The notes under the pieces: generated by a model
Seen by the model: the letters and a program-made list of their open reading frames with translations, nothing else
The model's database searches: none
Told to the model about the DNA's origin: nothing
Translations under genes and position numbers: made by a program
Shown: piece by piece, positions 24,373-31,507 of the stretch
Layout of the letters: every line of letters starts with the position of its first letter
Position numbering within the stretch: position 1 is the first letter of the stretch
NCBI GenBank assembly: GCA_910574475.1
Contig: CAJTAT010000009.1
Coordinates: 1 to 64,000 of the forward strand
Reading direction: 5' to 3'
Length of the DNA stretch: 64,000 bases
Source of the DNA: Clostridia bacterium
GTDB taxonomy: Bacteria > Bacillota > Clostridia > Lachnospirales > Lachnospiraceae

Positions 24373-24639
24373 TCACCTCCCTTTCGCCAACTGGTGTAAT
24401 ATAAGCCCATACAAGGTCAACTTATTCTTCAGCTTTGCTTTCTTCAGCATATCTCTGTCCGGCGTTCCCACTAAATCCTGCTGACACCTTCGAATCGTCA
24501 TCCCAAAGTATTTCAGCAACTCCTGCTGTGCAATATTATTTCTGTCGATTTTAACCGCTCCCGCCTTACACAGCTCATAGAAGAATAAAAGCTGACTGGT
24601 ACTTTCATCCATTACTGACATCAAATTCAAAGCTCTCAT
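24373..24639 (-). CDS. Unrecognised small island protein, 88 aa
   Basis: The segment NIAQQELLKYFGMTIRRCQQDLVG looks like a helix-turn-helix or helical hairpin, and the rest is Lys-rich. Size and position suggest a small DNA-binding or adaptor protein. A motif copy (24648) sits directly upstream of its ATG. Confidence 0.65.
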   Translation of the reverse strand: MRALNLMSVMDESTSQLLFFYELCKAGAVKIDRNNIAQQELLKYFGMTIRRCQQDLVGTPDRDMLKKAKLKNKLTLYGLILHQLAKGR

Positions 24640-24654
24640 ACAATAAATACCCCC

Positions 24655-25242
24655 TTATGCTACATAGAATAACTCGCTTACAGGCTTACCACTGGACAAT
24701 ACTATCCTTATCAGCTCGCCAATCTGCGGAACCTCTGTTACTAACTTCTTTAAACATGCTATTGACTGAGGAATACCCCTGACTGCCTGCTTCATACAAA
24801 CAATAATATCCAGGCGATGCTCAATCATAAGCTCTGAACGCATACTGTATAACTGCTCAACTGCATAAAGCGTCTCCTCATTATCAATAAACTCCTCGTA
24901 CTCGTCCTTCTGCTCCGCATAATTTGAGATAACTGATTCTGTTACCCCATATGGCTCTACAACACCGTCATCATCTACGTCACAAATATGGAGCCTTTTC
25001 TTAGTCTCTGTATTATATGCCAGTCTCTGATTCTTTTTTATTACATTGACATATGCCTCAATATTAAACACTCTTTTCAATGCGTCCTTATCATTGTTTA
25101 TAACAGCATCTACTACTTTACCCAAATCCACTTTTGCAGTACCATTGTGTATAGCGTCAATAATCTCACAAACATACTCTCCGGCCTTATCAATACCCCC
25201 GTTTCCAAATACCAAATAAGTATTTAAATCAACCTCATTCAT
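24655..25242 (-). CDS. Unrecognised island protein, 195 aa
   Basis: Start MNEVDLNTYLVFG at 25242 chosen because AAGGAG precedes it by 10 bases; ATG 25266 is the alternative. It contains CDVDDDGVVEPYG, a possible acidic metal-binding loop, and is otherwise a helical soluble protein. No family recognised. It shares the leftward operon with the HNH-like gene. Confidence 0.65.
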   Translation of the reverse strand: MNEVDLNTYLVFGNGGIDKAGEYVCEIIDAIHNGTAKVDLGKVVDAVINNDKDALKRVFNIEAYVNVIKKNQRLAYNTETKKRLHICDVDDDGVVEPYGVTESVISNYAEQKDEYEEFIDNEETLYAVEQLYSMRSELMIEHRLDIIVCMKQAVRGIPQSIACLKKLVTEVPQIGELIRIVLSSGKPVSELFYVA

Positions 25243-25337
25243 AAAACTATAACTCCTTAATGCCATCTGCTTTCGCCCCTTTCTATCTTCTACAGCTATG
25301 GGGCAAAAATCCCCACAGCTACAACACTCTTTATCAA

Positions 25338-26036
25338 TTAGCTGGTCAAAAGACTCTTATAATATTCAGCCTTAGCCGGTTCATACCTATGTATAAAGTC
25401 ACGGTTATAATCCCTCAGACTGTCTGCCGTAATATCACCTGTCATCTTGTAAATCATGTAGGCGTACCAAGTATAGGTATAATCTTCAAGCGGATTATAA
25501 GCGAACTCACCATGAGCCTTTACCTTCTCTAAATCTAACCTTGCCTTCTTATTTCTCTTATACGATAATGAATCACGGTTCCATGCATTCTGCCTAGCTG
25601 TACAAAGTCTTAAAGCCTCTGACGTATTGATAAACGGAACGTGATATCGGTGATCAACAAGAACGTTCTCTAAAACATAGCCAGCGTCCCTCATCACCAA
25701 TCTATGAAGTTCTACTTGTTCTTTCCTGCTACAATACCAAATCTTATAATTTTTCCCTTTACTATTCCGACTATTTACGCTAAGACTGCCCTTACCATCT
25801 CTCAGATATCTTTCAAAAAAAGTTCTGTCTACTACAACGGGGAACTCCTCGCCATCTGAACGTTTTATTATAGCAAGTACTGCATCCTCACCAATATAAT
25901 AATCTGTACTTATGCCTCTGCCATTTTTTATACTGACAGCATCAATACCCCTGCTCTTCAGCAAACTACACATAACCCTAAGCTGTTCCAAATAACTCCC
26001 ACACTGCTCAAATCTCTTTAATAATTCTGCTTCCAT
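25338..26036 (-). CDS. HNH endonuclease-like protein, 232 aa
   Basis: Start MEAELLKRF at 26036 with GAAAGGGGTATTA upstream; the Shine-Dalgarno overlaps an island motif copy. Residues about 110-165 read QVELHRLVMRDAGYVLENVLVDHRYH...LRLCTARQNAWNR. This follows the order of HNH_3 homing-type nucleases: His in LHRLV, the DH pair, LR.CT and QN..N. The rest, including a C-terminal Tyr-rich region, is unrecognised. Beside a DNA methyltransferase in the same island, a nuclease could be a restriction-like or mobility function. The assignment is from the motif pattern only. Confidence 0.6.
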   Translation of the reverse strand: MEAELLKRFEQCGSYLEQLRVMCSLLKSRGIDAVSIKNGRGISTDYYIGEDAVLAIIKRSDGEEFPVVVDRTFFERYLRDGKGSLSVNSRNSKGKNYKIWYCSRKEQVELHRLVMRDAGYVLENVLVDHRYHVPFINTSEALRLCTARQNAWNRDSLSYKRNKKARLDLEKVKAHGEFAYNPLEDYTYTWYAYMIYKMTGDITADSLRDYNRDFIHRYEPAKAEYYKSLLTS

Positions 26037-26373
26037 TACTAATACCCCTTTCCTGTTAGTTTCAATCTGAACAAATAACACTCATCTCATGCAAACTCAT
26101 CTAAAATATAGAAGTGTATATTTGTCCCACAACTCACTAAATATAACTTTGGATTGAAGTCACAAAATTAAGTCTTAGTACACGATCAAAAATCTTAGCA
26201 GACGTGAACAACTTAAAATTTGTACCGCAAAAATAAAGTAATGTAAATTTATCCCCCAAAGTTATAAGAAATATATTTAGATTGAGGACACAGAATTAAG
26301 TCTCAGTACCCCTTTAAAAATCTCAATTAAAAAAGACCGCCCCACGCAGGAGCAGTCCCTTGATATTGAAAAC
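26037..26373. promoter_or_regulatory. Probable promoter and control region of the leftward operon
   Basis: 337 AT-rich bases without an ORF between two leftward genes, containing the 128-bp repeats and two motif copies (26043 and 26307). At 26338-26356, just before the stop of the two-domain HTH gene, GACCGCCCC...GGAGCAGTC may pair weakly. I cannot fix the transcription start. Confidence 0.45.
26103..26323. repeat. Two imperfect direct repeats, period 128 bp
   Basis: 26103-26195 matches 26231-26323 along about 93 bases, including GATTGAAGTCACAAAATTAAGTC against GATTGAGGACACAGAATTAAGTC. At the same position the first copy reads AGTACACG and the second AGTACCCC, an island motif. It lies in the AT-rich gap upstream of the HNH-like gene; it could hold tandem promoters, operator sites or an origin. 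Confidence 0.75.
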
Positions 26374-26754
26374 CTATACTCTTTTTATGCTGTCCATATA
26401 TGACTTGACATCTGCCAAAGAATATAACCTCTTCTTGTTTCCTGGCAATACCTTGGCTGGAACAAGCAGACCATGATCTTCAAGTCTGTTCAATACTGAC
26501 TTACTGAAACAGCAATACTCGCACACCTGTCCGCTCGTCATCAGCTCCTCACCCTGAGCAGGCGGCTCCGGCTCTTTTCGTATACTCGCCATGTAGGACT
26601 TAACGTCTTCTAAGGCATATAACCTCTTCCCACTTCCAGGCAGTACCCTGGCTGGAACAAGAATCCCCTGGTCACCAAGCCTGTTTAACACTGATAAACT
26701 GAAACAACAATACTCACATACTTCGCTACTTGTAATAAACTCACTATTCCGCAT
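26374..26754 (-). CDS. Protein with two tandem MerR-like HTH domains, 126 aa
   Basis: Start MRNSEFITSSEV at 26754, preceded by AGGTAGGGGATATTATA. Two nearly identical units follow: SSEVCEYCCFSLSVLNRLGDQGILVPARVLPGSGKRLYALEDVKSYM and SGQVCEYCCFSKSVLNRL...KRLYSLADVKSYM, joined by a Pro-rich linker. Each is a winged helix with a CEYCCF stretch that could bind metal. Covalent dimerisation would suit binding to paired or repeated DNA sites. Divergent from the methyltransferase gene. The spacing between domains might relate to the repeated motif (inference). Confidence 0.8.
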   Translation of the reverse strand: MRNSEFITSSEVCEYCCFSLSVLNRLGDQGILVPARVLPGSGKRLYALEDVKSYMASIRKEPEPPAQGEELMTSGQVCEYCCFSKSVLNRLEDHGLLVPAKVLPGNKKRLYSLADVKSYMDSIKRV

Positions 26755-26978
26755 TATAATATCCCCTACCTTTCTTAAGTACCCCTGTTCCTTAAATAGG
26801 TTTAACATTACTTTGACAATCGATACTTGCTATTTGCTCAATTACTTTAAAATATTTCTGCAATTCTAGTCACTCCTTTACCGTTAAATTTTTGTACATT
26901 AATAGTAAAAGAAATTCTTTTTTGTCTAGGAGTACCCCAGAAACATTTTTATACAAACAAAATTATTTTACATTTACA

Positions 26979-27007
26979 TTGTTACGCCATTTGCTTTCAA
27001 CTATACT
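26979..27007 (+). promoter_or_regulatory. Probable promoter of the methyltransferase-like gene
   Basis: TTGTTA (26979-26984), 17-bp spacer, TATACT (27002-27007), 35 bases before the start codon. A motif copy at 26933 lies just upstream. Confidence 0.5.
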
Positions 27008-27041
27008 ATAAATATCAAACCAATGAATGGAGGAAAATACT

Positions 27042-29072
27042 ATGGCAAAAACAACTACTAAGAAACCCACCAGAATCGCAGGCTCCGACTTCACTGACCA
27101 CTTACTTGATATGCTTGAATTTTGTAATACCAAAGTTGCACAAAACACGCCCTTATCTAAGCAGGAAAAAACTGACCTACTGCAAATGTGCGTGGACTTG
27201 TACAGTGCAACAGATGACTATCAACAAATTTATAACGACTGTCACAATTTAATAAACAGTATCCTCAGCAAGTACAACTATCAGCCACGTACCCCTGGCA
27301 AACCTCATAATCCAAATGCTATGCAGAACTTACCTTACGAAATGAAAGTTCTTATCTATATCATGGCTTACAGAGCTTTTGAACTTTATGACAATGCTAC
27401 AAATAAAAAAGGACTTGTAAGGCCAACACAAGATGGAGTCTTAAACTTTTTAAGTACCCCTGTAAACTCAACAACATCCAAATGCTATAAATTATCCAGA
27501 AAAACCTTCACTTACTTTGGAATATCTCCCAAGGTCTTTTATAACATTAACAACTATAAGCAAATTCAACTTCCGTCAAAATACGCAGGAGCCAAGACAG
27601 GTTATCTTGGCTACGCTTTGAATTATCTCGTAGCTTATGCTGGCACTATTGATAATTATACCGACCTTTTTGGTGGATCAGCTAGTGCTTTTATGGCGGT
27701 TATGAAAACCAACAATATTGACTACTATATCAATGAAATTGAATTTTTTATTGTAAATTATTATCATGTTATATCTAATAAAAAACTATATAATGGGTAT
27801 ATCAAAGAACTTTTTAACGTTCGTGATGAACTCAAACAGATATTATCATCTGGCAATGCAGTCTATGCAGTGGAACGGGGTAAGTACTTTTTTAACCACT
27901 GCGATAAGATAAGAAAGGACTGGCAGGATAAATACCCCTTATCTAATTATGATCAGCTTATAAACGAAAATATCATACAGTCTCCAAATTTTCAACAATA
28001 TCAGTTAGAAACAGATAGTGATAAGGTAGATGCGGCTGTCGCATATACTTATATACATAGTTTTCAAGTAACTGGTGGGAAAAATGAAGTTGGTGCCCTC
28101 AATCTCAAATCTCTTGAAAAATTCTGTAATACTGTCAATAAGCTTGAATATGACAAATTTCATGCACATATGGCACGATTAGAACACATCTATAACAGCG
28201 ATATGCTAGATCATGAGTTTCTCATCCAATACTTTACCAATAAAGCACCAAAAAAATATAGATCTATTGAACAACTGGTAAATGCGATTCGCAATGGGAG
28301 TACCCCAGATGCTATCTCCGACCAAGAAAAAAATCTACTTCGCTTACTGGGAAAAGATTCTACAGGAAAACCAAGACTCTTCCGCACATTATTCTATTCT
28401 GATAGTCCTTATTTAAATACTAAGGGTTATAATGAAGATAAAGATAATATAGATAATTCACAAATGAAAGCCCTAATTTACAAACTTGTAAACGCATCAA
28501 AAAAAGGAAGTCATTTTATCTTCTCATGCAGAGCCAGTAAATCTATTGAAGAAAATACATTCTTTAAGCTAGATGCTTTCACCGATCTACGTAATCCGGT
28601 AAGATCTGACGGAAATGTTGTGCTTGATACACAGGTTATACACGATTACGAAAAAATTCTTTTTAATGGCAACGGAACACGCACAATAGTAGAAGCAAAA
28701 AGCTCTATGGATAAAATAATAGAACTACTAGAGCAAAACAATGCAATTTATCACAATGTCTTTAATGAATTTAAAACACATGCAACAAATTCTTATGTAC
28801 TGGTATGTATACAGCTAAGCGGCTTTTCTAATAAGAATATGGACGATTACCAAGTTAAAAGACGAATACAAAGACTGTATCCTGTTGAAGTTTTTATCAC
28901 TGACTACAACTTTGTCGAACCCCTAAAATATAAAGATCCCGTAACTGGAAAGCTGTATGGTTTTAAAAAATATACAATCTCAGAATTTTGCAAAATACTA
29001 GACGAATGTATGTTCAAATCAGATAAGCCTTATAAGGTTGTTCCAAAATCTGGTGGGGTTAGTTTTCAATAA
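27042..29072 (+). CDS. D12-class DNA adenine methyltransferase-like protein, 676 aa
   Basis: Start ATG 27042 with GGAGG eight bases upstream. The segment TGYLGYALNYLVAYAGTIDNY then DLFGGSASAFMAVMK and YYINEIEFFIVNYYHVI follows the G.K..L...I / F.GGGSVF / NDIN pattern of Dam-like N6-adenine methyltransferases (SAM site, about 185-250). Much later comes LFYSDSPYLNTKGYN (about 455), where motif IV is DSPY instead of DPPY, followed by LIYKLVNASKKGSHFIFSC. The roughly 210-residue insert between these motifs would carry target recognition. It is read rightward, against the rest of the island, and carries four island motifs in coding orientation. Activity is likely but unproved. Confidence 0.75.
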   Translation: MAKTTTKKPTRIAGSDFTDHLLDMLEFCNTKVAQNTPLSKQEKTDLLQMCVDLYSATDDYQQIYNDCHNLINSILSKYNYQPRTPGKPHNPNAMQNLPYEMKVLIYIMAYRAFELYDNATNKKGLVRPTQDGVLNFLSTPVNSTTSKCYKLSRKTFTYFGISPKVFYNINNYKQIQLPSKYAGAKTGYLGYALNYLVAYAGTIDNYTDLFGGSASAFMAVMKTNNIDYYINEIEFFIVNYYHVISNKKLYNGYIKELFNVRDELKQILSSGNAVYAVERGKYFFNHCDKIRKDWQDKYPLSNYDQLINENIIQSPNFQQYQLETDSDKVDAAVAYTYIHSFQVTGGKNEVGALNLKSLEKFCNTVNKLEYDKFHAHMARLEHIYNSDMLDHEFLIQYFTNKAPKKYRSIEQLVNAIRNGSTPDAISDQEKNLLRLLGKDSTGKPRLFRTLFYSDSPYLNTKGYNEDKDNIDNSQMKALIYKLVNASKKGSHFIFSCRASKSIEENTFFKLDAFTDLRNPVRSDGNVVLDTQVIHDYEKILFNGNGTRTIVEAKSSMDKIIELLEQNNAIYHNVFNEFKTHATNSYVLVCIQLSGFSNKNMDDYQVKRRIQRLYPVEVFITDYNFVEPLKYKDPVTGKLYGFKKYTISEFCKILDECMFKSDKPYKVVPKSGGVSFQ

Positions 29073-29091
29073 ACGACCCAACAAATAAAGT

Positions 29092-29132
29092 AAAAGGTTT
29101 ATCCTTCAGCAACATCGGAGGGTAAACCTTTT
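29092..29132 (+). terminator. Terminator after the methyltransferase-like gene
   Basis: TAAAAGGTTTATCCTT pairs with AGGGTAAACCTTTTA. It would also work in the reverse direction. Confidence 0.7.
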
Positions 29133-29343
29133 ATTCCAATATTATCTAAATGCCTCGAACTTCCGGCTTTTACCCCAAATACTCCCAAAACAGCCCATCC
29201 AGGGACACCAAAGCCTCTGAATGGGCCGTTTTTAACGGTCTTTCTACACGTCCATGCTATCGAACGCTTGTTCACTCACCTTAGGTGATCGCCGCCTGTG
29301 CAACACTTTTTTATGAAAAACTTGTAAACTGGTTTTCATTATT
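29133..29343. other. Right edge of the island
   Basis: No gene. It contains the last motif copy (29171) and an imperfect stem, GCCCATCCAGG with CCTCTGAATGGGC, followed by CGTTTTT. No tRNA or obvious direct repeat matches the left edge, so the junction cannot be fixed more closely than between 29176 and 29344. Confidence 0.4.
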
Positions 29344-30975
29344 TTATAGCATTTTATAATATTTCAAAGCCGCTACTATCATTTTTTCCTTATCAGCAGG
29401 ACATTTAGGCACTTTATGCTTTTCACATTTAGGCTTATTGTAACTATCGCCTGTCTCCAGACCATATTTACGCTTTATTTGAGCAATGTATAGCGAGGAA
29501 ACTTTTGTATTACATTTTTCTAAAATATATTTTTTTATCATATCATAAGTGGCTTTTGTCTCTGCTGGGGTTACATCTTCTGGAGTAAGTTCCACCGAAA
29601 CTCGAATATAGTCGTCGATATGTCGTTGGGACAAAAGTACGCACGTCTCTGTATGCGAAGTAAACGGAAACATATCCACCCCACAAACTCGTTCCACCCG
29701 ATATCCACACTCCTGCAACACAATCAAATCACGGGCCAGGCTTGTGGGCTTACAGCTTATATACACAATCCTGTCCACTTGAAAATCAATAATCTTCCTC
29801 AGCGCCTTAGGATGAATCCCGTCTCGGGGCGGGTCAAGGACAATCAGATCCGGCTTGTCCTTAAGGTCATCAATCACCTTGAGTACATCCCCGGCTATAA
29901 AAGTACAATTGTCAAGGCCATTCAGCTTTGCATTGACTGTGGCAGCCTCCACAGCTTCCTCCACAATCTCTACTCCCACGATTTTGTCCGCCACTGGCGC
30001 TAAAATCTGGGCAATGGTCCCAGTTCCACTGTAGAGATCAAAAATCACCTTATCTTTTGTATCCCCAATATAATCCCGTGCTGTCTCATAAAGCGCCTCC
30101 GCTCCAAGGGAATTTGTCTGGAAGAAGGAAAAAGGCGAAATCTTAAACCGCAGTCCCAACAACTCCTCATAAAAATAATCCCGTCCATAGAGAAGCTCCG
30201 TCCGATCGCTTTGAACCACATCTGCCAGGCTGTCATTGAATGTGTGCAGAATTCCCACAATCTGTCCCTCCAGTTCCAGAGACAGTAATCTCTCCACCCA
30301 GGGCTGGTCAGATGCTTGCATCTGACTGCTGGTGACAAGGTCAATCAAGATTTCGCCAGTCTTTGTTCCCTTTCTCACCAAAAGATGGCGGAGATACCCT
30401 GTATGACGCAATTTGTGATAGAAAGGTAATCCCTCCTCCCTAAAATATTCCAACAAACAGGAGAGGATTTTTCGATAATCCCCGTCTACAATCTGACAGT
30501 TGTCTACCGTTACAATATCATAAAAGCCGCCTCTCTTGTGCATACCAAGAGACAGCGGACCATCCTTTCTTTCATCTCCAAAGGAAAATTCCATCTTATT
30601 TCGATAGGCCTGGCGACGAGGGCTACCTTTTACTCCTTCAAATAAATAAGGCTCCTGAACAACTTCATCCAAAAGCTCCTTGATTTGATTCGTTTTCAGA
30701 CGTATCTGCTCTTCATAGGGCAGATTCTGATAAGTACAGCCGCCACAGACAGCAAAATGTTCGCAGGCTGGCTCCATCTCCAGAGGGGACTTTTCCAGAA
30801 CCTCCAACAGCCGTCCCTCACACTTCCCTTTTCGCGTTTTATTCACTTGAAAACGCACCTTCTGGCCTGGCACGACGTTCTTTACAACGCTAATCCCTTC
30901 TTCTGATTTTACAATTCCCTTATTGGGAAACTTGATTTTCTCAACAATTCCTTCGTAAATTTGTCCTTTTTTCAT
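29344..30975 (-). CDS. rlmD: 23S rRNA (uracil-5)-methyltransferase, RlmD family
   Basis: Start MKKGQIYEGIV at 30975 (GAAGGAGAAGACGATT upstream). N-terminal TRAM domain (3-60), iron-sulfur Cys cluster CEHFAVCGGC plus VDNC, SAM-binding FDLYSGTGTIAQI, LDPPRDG and catalytic YISCKPTSLARD. The family methylates uracil C5 in 23S rRNA (or tRNA U54 for relatives). The C-terminal about 85 residues (TYDMIKKYILEKCNTKVSSLYIAQIKRKYG...KVPKCPADKEKMI) form an extra region often found at the ends of Lachnospiraceae proteins. A plausible housekeeping gene flanking the island. Confidence 0.88.
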   Translation of the reverse strand: MKKGQIYEGIVEKIKFPNKGIVKSEEGISVVKNVVPGQKVRFQVNKTRKGKCEGRLLEVLEKSPLEMEPACEHFAVCGGCTYQNLPYEEQIRLKTNQIKELLDEVVQEPYLFEGVKGSPRRQAYRNKMEFSFGDERKDGPLSLGMHKRGGFYDIVTVDNCQIVDGDYRKILSCLLEYFREEGLPFYHKLRHTGYLRHLLVRKGTKTGEILIDLVTSSQMQASDQPWVERLLSLELEGQIVGILHTFNDSLADVVQSDRTELLYGRDYFYEELLGLRFKISPFSFFQTNSLGAEALYETARDYIGDTKDKVIFDLYSGTGTIAQILAPVADKIVGVEIVEEAVEAATVNAKLNGLDNCTFIAGDVLKVIDDLKDKPDLIVLDPPRDGIHPKALRKIIDFQVDRIVYISCKPTSLARDLIVLQECGYRVERVCGVDMFPFTSHTETCVLLSQRHIDDYIRVSVELTPEDVTPAETKATYDMIKKYILEKCNTKVSSLYIAQIKRKYGLETGDSYNKPKCEKHKVPKCPADKEKMIVAALKYYKML

Positions 30976-31085
30976 AATCGTCTTCTCCTTCCTCCCCAAT
31001 CAAGCAGGTCAGCATTTCCCTGCTCGCCGCGCGGCCCGTGCGTCACTTTAGTGACCTATTTCCACTACACGATCCTGCGCATATA

Positions 31086-31112
31086 ACAAAAGGGCTGTCT
31101 TTCGACAACCCT
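31086..31112. terminator. Terminator between rlmD and the DUF4366-type gene
   Basis: AAAGGGCTGTC TTTC GACAACCCTTT with A/T flanks. It serves the leftward gene at 31125. Confidence 0.7.
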
Positions 31113-31124
31113 TTCTCCACTCTT

Positions 31125-31376
31125 CTATTCTTCGTCTTCTCCATCATCAAAGAAGTCATCATCAAAATCGTCGTCAAAGTCATCTTCAAAGTCTTCCAGG
31201 TAATCTGGAGTAAAAAAGCGATAGACCGCGTAAGCGATTCCTGCCACTGCAGCTACAGCACCGATGATTGCGAGAACCCAAAGCACTGTGTTCTTATTTT
31301 TTTCCTCTACTTCTCTCTTATGAAGCAACTCATTTAACTTTGTTGCTGTCAAAAAATCTTCCATTCTGTTATTCAT
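31125..31376 (-). CDS. Small single-pass membrane protein with acidic tail, 83 aa
   Basis: MNNRMEDFLTATKLNELLHK, a membrane segment (about 33-55, TVLWVLAIIGAVAAVAGIAYAVY), then an almost all-acidic tail (DFEDDFDDD...). Such proteins are conserved in Lachnospiraceae (DUF4366-like), but their role is unknown. The start at 31376 avoids a few weak upstream residues. Confidence 0.7.
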   Translation of the reverse strand: MNNRMEDFLTATKLNELLHKREVEEKNKNTVLWVLAIIGAVAAVAGIAYAVYRFFTPDYLEDFEDDFDDDFDDDFFDDGEDEE

Positions 31377-31507
31377 CACGTACACCCTTTCTTTCATTCC
31401 TAAAATATAGTCGCAATGCTGCCTGAAAACTTATGTTTCCCCCGCTCACGAATTTTCATACTTATTATACCACATTACCATTTAAATTACTATCATTTCT
31501 GGAAAAT

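Larger units (their letters stand above)
17655..29176 (+). repeat. Dispersed one-orientation motif ARTACCCCWG (32 copies of TACCCC)
   Basis: TACCCC begins at 17655, 18256, 18721, 19000, 19497, 19580, 19885, 19964, 20506, 20873, 21305, 21725, 22305, 22561, 22914, 23151, 23370, 23976, 24648, 24774, 24943, 25194, 25946, 26043, 26307, 26780, 26933, 27290, 27455, 27933, 28311 and 29171 (counted by eye). The base before is G in 18 and A in 9; the base after is A in 15, T in 14, never G; the next is G in about two thirds. I found no GGGGTA on this strand within the island and only about two TACCCC in the other 52 kb. It occurs in leftward genes, the rightward gene and non-coding DNA, always on the same strand. 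Confidence 0.9.

Noticed and set aside
27042..29072. Calling the methyltransferase a complete restriction-modification system with the HNH-like gene
   Set aside because: The two genes are over 1 kb apart on opposite strands, the nuclease is only motif-level, and an element packed with its own recognition sites would be an odd R-M locus. Left as a hypothesis.
17655..29176. Motif as a shared peptide, promoter or ribosome-binding element
   Set aside because: It occurs in all three reading frames, on either side of genes and in the middle of them, and in sense or antisense to the gene. Only two or three copies are near starts. Those explanations could cover single copies but not the set.
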